This document shows, in pieces, positions 32,906-45,010 of a DNA stretch of 64,000 nt (positions are counted from its first letter, which is position 1; each line of letters begins with the position of its first letter). A model generated the notes under the pieces. The model made no database searches. It worked only from the letters and a program-made list of their open reading frames with translations, and was not told the DNA's origin. Source of the stretch: Desmodus rotundus (Eukaryota > Chordata > Mammalia > Chiroptera > Phyllostomidae); assembly GCF_022682495.2 (NCBI RefSeq), contig NC_071389.1, positions 185,861,556-185,925,555 of the forward strand, given 5' to 3'. The position numbers and the translations under genes were made by a program.

Positions 32906-33989
32906 AAGGCTGATGCTGACATTTCTAGTGTCCTATACAGTGGCCCAAAGTCTTTTATGTAAGAGTTCAATAAATGTCATTTTCTTTGGGCAACAGAGTA
33001 GACAGTGATGCTTTTAAATAGGAAGAAAAGACAGCGAGAGGAAGAGCAGGTTGGGGAGAAAAAAGAGGTGTTTGATTTTGGGTCTAGGATGTTTATTCTT
33101 TTTAAAAAATCTACCTGTGTGCTGTTTTCCTGCCAATGACACATTCCTATGCCTGTTTGGTAGATTGGTGTGCTATTGCTGATTGAAAATACTTGAAAAC
33201 TGTGTCCTTCCCAATAAGCATTGGAAAGTAACCTTCATACATTATGAAGGATTGCCATGGTTATTTATTTATCAGGCCCCCTCTCAGGCTGGGCTAATCA
33301 GAAAACAGGGACAATATGGTCAGGCTCGGGAGGATTTCTGGGTCTCGCCTTCGAGACAGCTCCCTGGGAGGAAATTGTCTAGATTCCTGGGCTCCCGAGT
33401 CCTCTGAAGCTATTTGTTCTAGTTGATGCTTCAGAGATCAAGGATCTTGTCAATTTATTTTCAGGATCAGCTCGGTCCAGAGCAATTTGAACTCAGTGTG
33501 AAATAAGTATCAAGTAAGCCTGCTGATTTACTAAATAAGCACAATTTACCATTTTGCTCAGTACTTCAGTTCCTGTTCTGTAGAGGAGAGTCGGCGTGCC
33601 TTTCTCGGTGACGTCTGTTTCCAACCGGGGCAGGAGTCGGCGTATTACTCGTAGGTACTCCTCGTCCCTGGATGACAGTTTTAATGTCTGTTCACGAGTG
33701 TTCCACATTATCAAATGTCTATATGAGCCTGAACATTGAGGTACTGTCTGTGTACCATGTGAGTGACCTCCAAACTTTCATTCCCTCTCAGCAGTCAAGG
33801 GTGATTGGTACTTGGTGCAACTGTGAAGAACATGGGAACAACCGGTAAAACTTTGATGATACTGTAAATAGTCAAGAAATGCCTATCAGTTATATATTAT
33901 ATTCTGGACACTACTTTAGTTTCCAGGCACACAATAAGAAGCACCTCCCCCCACACACACGCACCCCAAAACAGTTGTTGACTGATAGG
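32906..33989. other. Unassigned non-coding DNA
   Basis: 32930-32985 may be a MIR/L2 3' tip (agttcaataaatgtc). 33180-33480 is non-repetitive. A short CA tract lies near 33953-33965. Confidence 0.4.
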
Positions 33990-34210
33990 AGCATACATTG
34001 TACTGCAGAGGACAAATGTTAAGTAGACAAAGAATAAAGTGGTTACAGGTGGAGATAAGTGTTATGGGAAGAATGAAGAACGTAATGTGCTGGAAAATGA
34101 TGGATGGGGTCCAGAAAGCCTTTCTGAGAGGGCCGTGCGGGGACCCGAGGAAAAGGGTGGGGCTGAGGAAACAAACACAGACCTGGGGTGGGAATGAGCT
34201 CTTGGAGTTC
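33990..34210 (-). repeat. L2 LINE fragment (antisense)
   Basis: Complement order taagtagacaaagaataaag, gagataagtgttatgggaag and gggtccagaaagcctttctg, agagggcc of L2. Confidence 0.65.
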
Positions 34211-34555
34211 AAGGAATGGGAGGGGGACAGTGGTTGGAGGGTGTTGTAGATGTTGTAGGGTTAGGGAGAGATGGCTGCCTAAATGGAAAGTGGCAGGGAC
34301 CAGGTCTCAGGGACCAGGTCTGTAGAGCTAGGGAGTAGCAGGGCTAGGACCTAAGTCGCGGCCTTGCTACTTTTCCTTCCCGCCTAACTGCAGACAGCAG
34401 AACTGAAGCAAGGCGATTGGAACGACTGAATGCTGAGTCACTGGACACCAAATTTAACAAGTTGTGTGATGGCTTTGATGGGATATTAACAAAGATAGCT
34501 CTCAAACAATGGTAACAACAGCAGCAGTAAGTATGCCGATACCACATGCTTTTAT

Positions 34556-34717
34556 TTTTTTATTTTTATATTTTTTATTGTTGTTCAGTTACAGCTCTCC
34601 CCATGTTTACCCCTGTTGCTCTCCCCTGCCCCTCCCAACCGCCGCTCCCACAGCAGTCCCCACCCCACTGTCCTCGTCCATGGGTCCTTTGCACATTTTC
34701 CTTGACTTGACCCTTCC
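34556..34717 (-). mobile_element. Bat L1 3' tail, 162 bp, with TSD
   Basis: T-rich start (tttttatttttatatttttt), then attgttgttcagttacagct, ccacagcagtccccacccca and ctcgtccatgggtcctttgc: the complement of the bat L1 3' end. Flanks cacatgcttttat (34543-34555) and cacatacttttat (34718-34730) match at 12 of 13 bases. The insertion is one of the most 5'-truncated in the window and quite young by its TSD. Confidence 0.9.
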
Positions 34718-34734
34718 CACATACTTTTATAGTT

Positions 34735-34910
34735 TGTTTATTATTCCACCTTATAGGTCTTCATTTGTAGCACAGACAAACCCTCAAATATAAGCAGGAC
34801 AGGTTTTATTCTCATTTAGGTCAAGAGATGACCTGAGGTGACACAGGGAACAGGGCTGGACTGTGGCTTTTCTGATTCGAATCCAGGGCTCTCTCCTTAA
34901 ACCACAGGAA
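34735..34910 (-). repeat. MIR SINE (antisense)
   Basis: Complement pattern ttttattctcatttaggtca, agagatgacctgaggtgaca, cagggaacagggctggactg, tctgattcgaatccagggct. It may extend to the left of the L1 insertion. Confidence 0.7.
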
Positions 34911-35039
34911 CTCCTGCCTGAAGGAGGAGATGTCTATGGCTCATAAGCTTACAGTGCTCCTGACTTCCAGGAGACTAATTTGTATTTTCCTCCAAGTGCT
35001 CTTGACTGAAGAACAGGCATGAAAGATGGACTCACTCAT

Positions 35040-35640
35040 CATGTATTTACTAAGCAACTGTTGAGTGCCAGACATGGGGAATATCTAAGGATCCAACTAA
35101 GGAGGTTGGAAGGTACTCACTTAGCATAGTGTTAGTTGCTCTGCAGTACAAGACAAGAAAAAATGCTATAGGAATACAGAGGAAGAAGAGATTAAGTGCT
35201 TTGGGGAGTTTGGGGAAGACTTCACCAAGAAGATGACAGTAAAACTGGGCCTTGAAGGATGAATAGTAGGGTTTCTCCAGGGAGGAATAGCAAGGAAGGT
35301 TATTCTAGGAAAAAGAGATTGTTACGATAAAAGAATATGGTATCTGTGGGGAATAGTGAGTAATCATATGTTTGGAGAGCATGGGGTGTATAGGAAGTTA
35401 GGGAGGGAATGAAGCGTGTAGGCTGAAGCCTCATTGCAGGGGGCCTTGAATGCCAGACTTGGGAGGTTCTGTGTTTGGCTTTACAGTCCCGGGTTTGTTA
35501 GCAAGGGACTTGTATCATTATGTTTGCTGTGTTTTAGAAAGCAGATGCTGTTGGAAAGGAGAGGTTGGATTGGAACAGGGGAAAGGATGGAAGCTGCTGT
35601 AACAGTTTAGGAGGAAAACCAAGGCCCCTAACCCCTAATT
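35040..35640 (-). mobile_element. L2 LINE, antisense copy
   Basis: The + strand reads acgtattt-like atgtatttactaagcaactg, ttgagtgccagacatgggga, aaactgggccttgaaggatg, aatagtagggtttctccagg, agggggccttgaatgccaga and aagcagatgctgttggaaag: the L2 3' region in complement. Third large antisense L2 piece within 4 kb. Confidence 0.78.
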
Positions 35641-35736
35641 ACATCTAAAGGAGAAATTAGGTGGTAACACTGATGAAACTTAAGGACAAATTGGATGTAG
35701 ACTTGAATTTTGGATGCACACACTAGCTTTCCATTT

Positions 35737-35763
35737 GTGTGTGTGCGCACACACACACACACT
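35737..35763. repeat. (TG)n/(CA)n microsatellite pair
   Basis: tgtgtgtgtgcgcacacaca and continuing CA units form a short, partly palindromic dinucleotide tract. Confidence 0.85.
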
Positions 35764-36981
35764 CCTTATTGTGGCTTCCCCAGACTCGCCAAATTTCACC
35801 CTGACTTTTCAAGCCAGCCGTTGATTTCTTTTTCTGTCCTCAAAAACAGAAAAAGTTACAGGTCTGTGTTCTTATGGATTCTTTCTGTATGATTTGATCT
35901 TTGACGATCCCATAGGATTCTTTGGGCGGAGGAGTGCTGAGAGCAAACAAATTTTTGATGTGGATGCTATGACTATATTTACGTGCTACAGGTTATTTAT
36001 CTTCTATGTATTTGGAACTGTTGTTGCACATTCGAGATCCTGCCTACTAAGTGTTTTGGGGAAAGTAGTCTCATCCAGCGACCTCTGGTAGAGAAACATT
36101 AACAGAGCATCCTTCTCTCTCCATTTCAGTCCTCCTGCTGAGTGCTGAAGGAGAATTCGTGTGCTAGATAAGGGGCCACAATGTTTATGTCAGCTCCCAC
36201 ACTTTTCTGGAACATTTTTTTTGTTCTACTCTTCTAATAATTGAGGACTGCTCATCCTGGCTTTAAAATGTCACGTAGGGTCACAGTTGGGAAAAAACAA
36301 ATCAGCCAATACAAATTACTTGCTCTTTGTGAGCATCCAGAATTCATTTCTGTGGCATACAAGGGTTACATGTAATCTCTGAGGCAAAATGAGGTTTTCT
36401 GCCTTAATATGGATTTGTATCATTTCTGTAGCACCCAAATTCAGGTAATCCTGTGGGACAGGTCCCCAAGTCATCTCCTATATTTAGTCAGAAACATTTG
36501 GGGGGCTTCTCCCATGTTATAATCAATGTGTTTCCATGGGGAAGGAGCATTTTGAGGCTGTTCTGGTTATTTGTACACTGGCATTGCCCCCTGGGTAAAC
36601 CAGTGTACCTAATAATAAAAGTCCTGGGAGTGCTGTGAAAACGAACAGAGGTATGTGAAGCTGCTAGAATTGAGTCTGGCACAAATGAAGTTTCAGTAAA
36701 TAGTAGTTCCTTTAGACGCTACTGTTTACTTTAGAAGTTAGGCAAAAGAGAACAGCTTTGCTGTTAAGGAGATTATCACTTAGTTTTCTAACCCTCGATG
36801 GAAGAATGTTATTTGGAATTCATTGATTCTCCTACCTCCATCAACAGATTCTGATGTCAAAAATGGTATTCCATGGCCATTTACCTGCTTGGTGATCTGT
36901 AAAATAGGTGTATCTTTATGTTTTCTCTTCACGCTGGTTACAGAAAGTAGGAACCAGTTTGGTGTTTAAAGACTGAGCTTT
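35764..36981. other. Unassigned non-coding DNA
   Basis: A weak MIR 3' end-like scrap (gagtctggcacaaatgaagt, ttcagtaaatagtag) is seen at about 36670-36710. No gene recognised. Confidence 0.4.
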
Positions 36982-37000
36982 AAGAATCCTTGTTTTTCAG

Positions 37001-37247
37001 CCCAGGCAGTGAGACTGACAGTTGGCTGGAGCATCATCCTCTAGACCGGAAGGTTGAGGGTTTGATTCCCGATCAGGGCATATGCCTAGGTTGCAGGTTT
37101 GTCCCTGACGGATGGTTGGGGCACCTAGAGCAGTCCCTGGTCAGGGAATGTACGAGGGGCAACCGATGAATGTTTCTCTCCCTTTCTCTTCCCCTCCCCT
37201 GTCAATAGCATGTCCTTCAGAGAGGATTTAAAAAAAAAAAAAAAAAA
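37001..37247 (+). mobile_element. Ves SINE (plus), longer variant
   Basis: Starts cccaggcagtgagactgaca, has gtttgattcccgatcagggc (B-box region) and gaggggcaaccgatgaatgt, and ends in a pyrimidine tract and a long A-run. Target duplications aagaatccttgtttttcag (36982-37000) and aagaatccttgtcttccag (37248-37266) match at 17 of 19 bases. Between the B box and the gaggggcaacc core it carries about 70 bases more than the copy at 16736, including a second cctggtcaggg-like motif. Confidence 0.92.
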
Positions 37248-37379
37248 AAGAATCCTTGTCTTCCAGACTTTATAAAGCTCTGTTAGCAAGCTGCTCTGAA
37301 GCATATATCCTGGAAAAAAAAAAACCCAAAAAACTACTTTTTTTTTTCTTTTTAAACAAATGGCAGGTATAGCTACATA

Positions 37380-38100
37380 ATTTAGAGAACCCTGTGGTCT
37401 TAAAAGGCATTAAATCACGCTGCTGTAGAATTTTCGCCAGCTTTACTTTTCACCCATTCAAATGGCCATTGAACAATTAGTTATTCAGAACCCGTTATGC
37501 ATTAGGTACTGGGGAGCAAGAGACAGTCCCGCAAATTTGATCGACTTGGATAAATATTTTGTATTTTACAAAGATTAATTGGCATTTGCTGCTGCCTGAA
37601 ACAAGAGGTGTTTCTAGCGTCGTTTGAGGAGGGAGAGATGGAGAAGTGGCCAGACTTTAAAAATTAGTTACATTTGAGTAAGTGACTGGAATACCTGTTT
37701 TCATCGACCAATTGTTATATAATTTAATTATTATTTAATCTACTAAGTAATTTGTACTTCTGCAGTTTTATCACTTTCATGCTTCATTATCACCCTGTAT
37801 ATTCAAGGTATTGAATCTGTTCCATAAACAGTATTAATCTCAATTACTTTGGGAGCTTTAAATAAAATTCCCTTATTAAATATATTCTTTGTTATGCTGA
37901 CCCTGTTTTTGCGGTGTCAGAAACCGATGATGCTGATGAAAGCAAACACTGAGTTATAAACCCTTTCCATGTTTTAATTAGATTAAAAAAATAACTTGTG
38001 CATTTCTATTTCTCAAATGGTTTTGACCAGGGAAAACACCTTATTAGACTAAATTGGAACTTTGAGTCCAAAGTCCAACCTCATGGTTTGGTTTTATCTG
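37380..38100. other. Repeat-free AT-rich block
   Basis: No transposon signature over about 700 bp between the Ves SINE and an L2 scrap. It holds several homeodomain-type motifs (gattaattgg, taatttaattatta, ttttaattagatta). It is a candidate conserved non-coding element by appearance only. Confidence 0.35.
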
Positions 38101-38177
38101 AGGGACATTAAAATAGCAGAACATTTCCTGGCTTGGCAAGAATCATGGTGTTGAAATTTAGAAAAAAAAATCTAAAT

Positions 38178-38275
38178 TGGTCCTTGAGACTATAAACTTC
38201 TTGAAGGAAGGACCTGCCACTTTCGACACATACTCGGTGCCCTTTCAATGTCTGCTCGTTGCAGGTGAACTGGAA
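38178..38275 (+). repeat. L2 LINE 3' scrap (plus)
   Basis: gagactataaacttcttgaa and ggaaggacctgcc match 'gactgtaagctccttgagggcagggacc' of L2. The minus-strand frame of 139 codons at 38108-38527 runs through it and the flanking DNA and is not credible as a gene. Confidence 0.45.
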
Positions 38276-38379
38276 GGAACACAAAACAGAACGGGAGCCT
38301 GTGGCCCCCAGGTTTTCATATTTAACATACATGGGACTACTCAACCGAAGCATCCTTTCTTCATTTAAAAATTTCATGT

Positions 38380-39539
38380 TACTGCGTGCACCTCTGATGT
38401 GGAACACTTGATGGCCTCCTGCTGTGACCCATTTGAGTGGTGAGCTCATGGCTTCCTGGGAGCCCAGCCCTCCCTTGTAAGCTGTGAGATCCAGGCTCCC
38501 CGAAGTGAGCTTGCCTCTGGGGAGCAATCACAACATGATGTCCAAATGCTACTTCAACTCGGAGGTGAAAACAGAGAACTAAAATGGAAAACTGGATCAC
38601 GGAAGTCACCTGCAAAACAAACTTGGGGACTTTTCTTTTTAACTCTTGGCTCATACAGGGGAATTAATCATTTCTGCAAAGATAAAAATGGCGACCCAGG
38701 ATAATCTCTCCAAGTTAAAAAAAAAAAGTTCCTATGTTTTGCTGTGGAATCCAGTGTAACTGACATTTAACTTTAGAACCTACTTCCCTATCTGACGTCG
38801 TCATCACCTAACTCTAAGTAGTTAGTATGGGTACCAAGTTCATAGGTTTAATGTTAAAAATAGAGTGGGGAAAAGGCAAGTGGGGAGAGTGTGAAATTCT
38901 TCACTCCTCCTTTTGTTACGACAAAGGGATTTCTACTTTGCCTCTTCCCTTAGCCTAGCTCAGAGTTTCTCAACTTAAGTGTGCCTGTAAATTATGCTGT
39001 AGGGTTATTTACCCCAAACCACACATTCTGTGTTTTATGGATGATTTAAGAGACCTCAGAGGGAGATGTCAAGTATCTCTATAAAGTCATCCTGCACAAG
39101 TACTTCTATACACATCTTATGCAAGAAAATGAATGAAACTGACAGGCAAATTTCTGGAGAGACCTTTAACCCTTTTCTGTGTAAATTTCTCATCTGTGAA
39201 ATAGGGAAGCCTGGTCCCTGGTCATTTCACCCTGCACCTTGGGCATAAAGAAGCTTATGTCCAAAGTGCCATTGCTGTCCTCATGGTGACCTCTCTGGGC
39301 ACAGGAGCAGGGCTCTCTGGTCTGTGAGATGCCATCAGATGTCATTTAGAGTGGGTTTCAAGTCAGCTTCTTGCAGATATTCTGTGGGATGTGTAGGAAG
39401 CATCCTGAGCGGCTGGTATAACTAGGGGGCTTTGGCTCTTGTTTTCAACCACAAGCAGATATTATCAGCAATTGAGTGGAGTGTAAAATGCCAGTCTTTC
39501 CAAACTTCTGTGGAGGCAGGGGGCTGCTCTGCCTCTCTC
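38380..39539. other. Unassigned non-coding DNA
   Basis: A possible MER5-type scrap lies near 38962-39060 (agagtttctcaacttaagtg). No gene recognised. Confidence 0.4.
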
Positions 39540-40013
39540 AGAACCAGCTGTCATCTGCTGCTCTCTGGTTACACTGACACGGCCCCCTGGCTGGGCTGAT
39601 TGGTCGCTGGCAGTAACTGATGTGGAATACTGATATTCTCGCTGGCAGTTCCTTCCACTCCAAAGAGGCTCCTCTTCTCCCCGTCCTGACCCCAGCCTGG
39701 TGCTCAGCCTCCGCAGACCTTGCCGCCCCTGCACCCGGGGGAGGACGCGTCCTGGGCGTGATGCTCCGAGCCTGGTGAAATCCGCCAGGCTCCTCTCCCT
39801 CCGGCTCGCTCTGGGGAGAGTCCTGTTGCAGACTTCTCAGGGTTTCTACAGCACAGACAACTGAAAAGGACTTGTGCGTGGTGGTTAGATTGCCTTTCAT
39901 CACTTTGCTGGCCGCATCCCCAACCCTGCCTGGAGCTTCTGGGTGGATTTCTTCCTGCCTAAGACGCTGAGGAAGGATCCCTTCTCCTTCTGTTGACTCT
40001 TTCTATTTTTATG
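39540..40013 (+). promoter_or_regulatory. Candidate promoter and untranslated first exon
   Basis: This stretch is locally GC-rich, with a cluster of CpG dinucleotides between about 39580 and 39965 (accttgccgcccctgcaccc, gaggacgcgtcctgggcgtg, ctccctccggctcgctctgg). An inverted CCAAT box (gctgattggtcgc) lies at about 39596-39608. A strong 5' splice donor, ttatg|gtaagtg, falls at 40013/40014. That is the layout of a mammalian promoter followed by a non-coding first exon. No repeat covers it. A 121-codon minus-strand frame (39538-39903) is probably a by-product of GC content. No downstream exon was recognised, so the call is tentative. Confidence 0.35.
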
Positions 40014-43000
40014 GTAAGTGCTTGCCTTGAATGAGCTGGTCTGCTGCAGTGAACTGAACGCTCTCTCTCTCTCGCTGGCTCCCTCTTCGCAGCTCAGCTT
40101 AGTGACCTTCTCTCTACCTCTCTACGTTTCTCCTGTTTTCATGTCTGGGGAGCTCACTAAAATGCCAGGGATCATTCATCCGGATTGCCTGACTCTTTAT
40201 TTTGATTTTTTGCCATAAACCCAAGCTCCTCGGCTGTGATGGAAACATAAGCACTCTCTCTTTGTCCTTGAAGCAGCAGCCGGGGAAGTGTGTTCTGGAT
40301 GGTGAACTGCAGCAGTGTGCAGGGGATCTGTGGAGGGCGACTAACAAATTTGGGCAAGATGAATTCTTGGCGTGCTGAGGGGCACTCTCCGAATCCGGAA
40401 GGCTAGGGGCTGATCCACCCACGTAGCAAACTATTCCATCTTTCCGGGTAAAGACGAGCACACGCGTGAGTTATGTCAGAGTGCACTGTGGGCAATGGTG
40501 CCTTACACACCTGCCGGTGGGTCCAGAATGGCCCCGGATCTTGTGGGTTTCACAACTTGGGCAGTAACATTGGCAGTGGGAGGAACCCTGCGCTGGCCGA
40601 CGGGGTAGACTGCATGACTTCATTGCTTCTTTCCCTGGAGTCTCAGGGTGCCTCTTCTGCAAACCGTATTTTACATCCTTTCCAGAGGGTGGTGGGTCAG
40701 TGAGGATAGGAACATTTTTGAGTGGACAACATAGTTTCATCCTTCCACTGGGAGATAAAAGGTTTTGAGGCTATTAGAATGGTTAGACTTTTCTAAGAGA
40801 AAATGAGCAGGTGTTTAAGAAAGAACATGAGTGGTGCAGCATCCACAGGCAGACTGTTTATTCCAGGGCATTACTCTTAGAATAGTGTTCTCATTTTTCA
40901 CCTGGTCTCTTAAGGCTTGCTGCAGAAAGCCCCACAACTTCAAGTCCATTACTGGCTGCCTCTTGAAGCCCCAAAGAAACCAAGAACATTTTGGTATAGT
41001 TCTTACCTTGTGGAACCTGTGATCGAAGGAGTCTCTCCTCATGGGGAAATTTTCATCTTCCTCATTTTATTTTTTATTTTTTTGGTAGGAGGTGTGTTGA
41101 CTTATTTTGATCAACACAGCCTCCCAAAGAATAAATGTCACGGTTGTAATTCTGCTTAGTTCTTTTGTAGTCTGGTCTGGAGACGGGTTACCTTATGGAT
41201 TTCGTGTGGGTTTTCTAATTCTGGTCCATTTCCCTCTAGAGAAGGTTCCCATTCAATGTAATTCAGACACTGGTTTATAAGATACATGTGATTTGGGGGG
41301 GTAATAAATGAGGAGAAAACTGTGGAGTGAAATTTCTGATCTCTCCCCTGTTGATAGGGAGTTTGGAATGCAAAGTTCCTTAATGTCCTGCTCATTTTCA
41401 CCACTTTTGTTTCCACTGTCTGTGTGGATTTTTCTTAAAATAGTGGGAATGACATCAGGCATATGCCTTTATCCTGTCCCCTGGGTCCTAAGTAAAACAT
41501 CTGGCATTTTATTTTTGGTGGAGTGTTCTTTGCATATATGAAAACACACATGTAAACATCTACAGGTTCCTTGCTCTTTATTTAAGTGAGAGTCCAGTTA
41601 CAGAGTAAAACTGCAGTGGGTTAACAGCAACAACAACAAGCTAAGATCCTTGCAGACTGTAGTCTCTGAATTCTTAACGAATTTTGAATTACTTTCATCA
41701 TTGTCTAGATTAGCGGTTCTAATATCCATTCTTTTCTCTACCTGGATTATGGTTACTAGCAAGGTAGGGCTTTTACTGGCAGACTTCTCTGTTCCTCTGA
41801 GGATTCTTTAATGTTTAGTTGTTTACTTTCATCCTTGATGGTGTTTTTTTATTTTGCTTAATTTTTTTTTTTTGGTCCAATTGCAAGGATTTTTATCAGG
41901 TGCCTGGCAACTCAACTTGAAGTACTCATCAGCTTGGATATCCTGGAACTGGAGGCTGTATTTGCAGGCAATCTCAGATGCACTTAGAAAAGACTTTTTT
42001 CAAATAGTGCAACTTTAGCTTTGAGATGAATTCCCTAGGCTTTCTTTATCTTGCTGAACGGCGTTTATCTGTGCAGTCAGAGTTGCACACGTGTATTCAC
42101 AAGCATATACACACATGCACTGTTCACTGTGACTGTTGTATGTTCATAATTTTAATAGTCGTAACACGCCCACTTAGAGAATAGAAGAATTCTTCGGATA
42201 CTGAGATAATGCTTAGCATCCTCTATCCCCTACCTAGCTAGCTTTTAAAAAAAAATTAGGGATTTCCCCACTTACCACACCCCTCTTCCACCTAACACCT
42301 TTGGGAATGTCTTCGAATTGGGAGAGTGCATCCTTCGGCCTTTCCTTGGCTCAGGGCATGGTGTCACGGCCATTCCTTTGCAGGGTCTCCAAAGGCACCA
42401 CAGAAAACTACTGCAGGAACATTGATAAAAGCAGTGCTGAGTAGAACTGTTGGCCTCTTGGTGTGATGAAGTCACCAGTCTTTTATTTGTGTGTGCTAAT
42501 TTAGCTGCTGTGCCTTGCCACTGACCTTGCTGGCAACCCTAGGCAACTGAAAATTTTGAAATGGATCTGGAATCGCCTAGATTGGTGTCACTGCCATTAT
42601 TCATTTGTCCCGTTTCTTCATTACAGCCATCATTGAAACGGCGCTCTTCCTCTGTTTCTTTTTGTTGTTTTCATTTGAAACCTGCACCTTCTGTTGTGAA
42701 TCCGTCCTTTCCACTTTTATCCTCTTTCTTTCTGCTTTCTCTCTTTCCCACTTTTGCTTTTTTATATGTTTCTATATGTGAACACACGTATGTGTTCAAA
42801 TAAAAACTCACGTGGTGAAACTTGTTTGGTGGTTAATGAAGAGTTGGTTACAGTTTCTCTTTCAGTAACCAAACTTCGGTGTTCAGCCTGTGTTCATGTA
42901 TCCGAAAGAAGAAATCACTCCCATTCATATAAATATAACCTCCTGCTTCTGCAGGCCTTCTTGTGATTGAAACTATTCTCCATTGTTGATTACCAGGACC

Positions 43001-43984
43001 AGAAATAGAATCGGTTTTGCATTTTAATTAATGGCATTCTGGGTCTGTCTAGGTTGAACTGCCCTTGGATCTTAACATGTTTACTATCTAAAAGGCCTTT
43101 GTGTTAAGAGGGGGTGTTTACGGGCGAAACCAGTAAAATCATTTGATTATGTGATACAACCTTTCCCTGAAAATTGAATGAACATTAAGGATGTTGGCTC
43201 AGTTTTTCTGTTGCTTTTCCCAACGTAATTAACTCAATATATTACCTTTACCATTTCTCTGTGAGCCCATTGTTGCAGAGTAAAATGGGTAAGGGGCAGC
43301 ACGCACATAAATATGCTTCGAGGGAGGACCGTTCTTTAACAGAGATTCAAAACTGCTTCTAACACCAGCTCTGGTGATCTACTTGGAAAGGAACTTGCTA
43401 TTCAGCTGGCAACCCAGACAGGTTGTATAAGATAGGAGAAGTGCTTCATGAGCTGTGTTTAATACTGTGTTTTGATCCGAGCCTCCTTACTGAGTTCATT
43501 TTGGACTATAGTCACTAGATTGGCTTCACAGAAAAAACATCATGTCCTCAGTAGTATAATAACCTAGCCAGACTTTCATAAATGTTTATGTTGCAAGTTA
43601 TATCTCTTGGGTGGTAGAGGGAGATGGCAGAATTTTGGAGGAGAACCAAATCATAGCCCCAAAATAATGCAAGATGAAAGGGGAGCATACTTCCCTATAT
43701 TTAGCATTTACTTCTCCAGAAATACCATTGGCTCTTAAGTCTGAAGAGCCAAGAGATTGTTAAAAAAACATAATGACAGGTTTTGGAGGACTTTTCCTCT
43801 AATAGAAATCTTTGGCCGTTAATTAGGCATCTGCTCAGTGACCTTTTGGCTTGTGTGAGCCAACAGCCATTCTTATAGAAAGCAGACATATTGTAATACA
43901 GCAGGAATTCACTTACATTTTCCCAGTTGGTCTCCCACTGTGAGTGTCAGAGAGGGAACGGGTGTCTGGAGATCATCAGAGACC
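40014..43984. other. Long unassigned stretch
   Basis: About 4 kb with no gene that I recognise. It includes a short (CT)n tract at about 40060-40075, a T-run at about 41862-41873, a CA-rich piece near 42105-42120 and a pyrimidine-rich tract at 42640-42760. Small frames on both strands show no domains. Some of it may be intron following the candidate exon. Confidence 0.4.
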
Positions 43985-44130
43985 ATGGCCAGGCACGGCA
44001 GGATGTCTTCAGGACCCCCGGTTCCAGTCCAGCCCTAGCCACTCACTGGCTCTAAGACTCAGACTCATGTCTTCTACATTGGGCCCGGGCCACATAACCT
44101 CTGAGGGTTCCCCGCAACCATGAAAAATTG
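43985..44130 (+). repeat. MIR SINE (plus)
   Basis: The order ggttccagtccagccctagc, cactcactggctctaagact, ccacataacctctgagggtt and aattgtgaaccgttatttc follows the MIR core. Confidence 0.6.
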
Positions 44131-44369
44131 TGAACCGTTATTTCACTTCTGTTTTTTGCTAGGTGGATGGTAATTTCTAAGGCAATTGACTCATCCTGGA
44201 GGGGATGGGCTTTCCCTTCCCTTGAGCCTACAAAGCCCACCGAACAGGACAGTGACTTGAGTATGAGTTACTCAGCAGAGTGCGATAACGGTGAGCCTTT
44301 GGGGACAGGGCTCATGTGGATGTGATGATTGCCTTCTTACCCTGGGACATCTTGAAATGTCTCTCCCTA

Positions 44370-44490
44370 CCATCAGAAGGGACCTTGAGGAACATCTTAC
44401 CTGCCCTGTTACTTCCTAGATAAGGAAGCTGAGGCCCAGGGACATTGAGGGCCTTCTTAGGGATGGAGGCTGGGTTAGTACCTGGCAAAG
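44370..44490 (-). repeat. MIR-type SINE (antisense)
   Basis: tcagaagggaccttgaggaa, gataaggaagctgaggccca and gggacattgagggcc are the complement of a MIR-family core ('ttttacagatgaggaaactgaggcccag'). Confidence 0.75.
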
Positions 44491-44869
44491 ACAGTTTAAG
44501 GTAGTGCTTGTGGATTTACCCAGACCCCTGTTTCCTTCCTGGTGTGGGGCCCTTCCACGAAACACAGCTGACACTTACTATGTCATTCATTGCTCACAGA
44601 ACTGCTTTGTGGCATCTCACTCAGTGGGGTCCATTATTTCTAGGTTCATTTCATGCAGATTACGTGGCTGTACCAGTCAGAGTGAGTCACGTCAAGCAAA
44701 TGCTTATGGTAATTTGTTCATGCTTGTGTGGAAATGCATTTTTTTATATTAAAATTCTGCTTTTCTTATGAACATTTCCAGAATGTTACAAACAGTATGT
44801 TTAATTTTCCCTTGTACTTCAAGTAGTTAGCTGATCATTTATTTGTTTTGCAGAGGGGGTGATGCGTAT
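44491..44869. other. Unassigned non-coding DNA
   Basis: No gene or repeat recognised. Confidence 0.4.
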
Positions 44870-45010
44870 GGTCATTCCTGCATCTATCATTTGTGTAATA
44901 ATACTTGTTGAGCAACCTTTGTGTTCACCCCAATGCCCAGCACTTGCAATCAGTAGGGAGACAGCTGGGTGCGGCCACTGCTCTGAGGAAGTTCAGGATC
45001 TAGTTATGCT
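44870..45010 (-). repeat. L2 LINE 3' end (antisense)
   Basis: Complement pattern atacttgttgagcaaccttt, gtgttcaccccaatgcccag and ctgctctgaggaagttcagg. Confidence 0.65.

Noticed and set aside
38108..38527. 139-codon minus-strand frame
   Set aside because: It crosses an L2 scrap and anonymous DNA, shows no domain, and has no splice or promoter context.
39538..39903. 121-codon minus-strand frame in GC-rich DNA
   Set aside because: GC-rich sequence depletes stop codons by chance; the arginine/proline/glutamate-rich translation is typical of that. The segment is better read as a possible plus-strand promoter/first exon.
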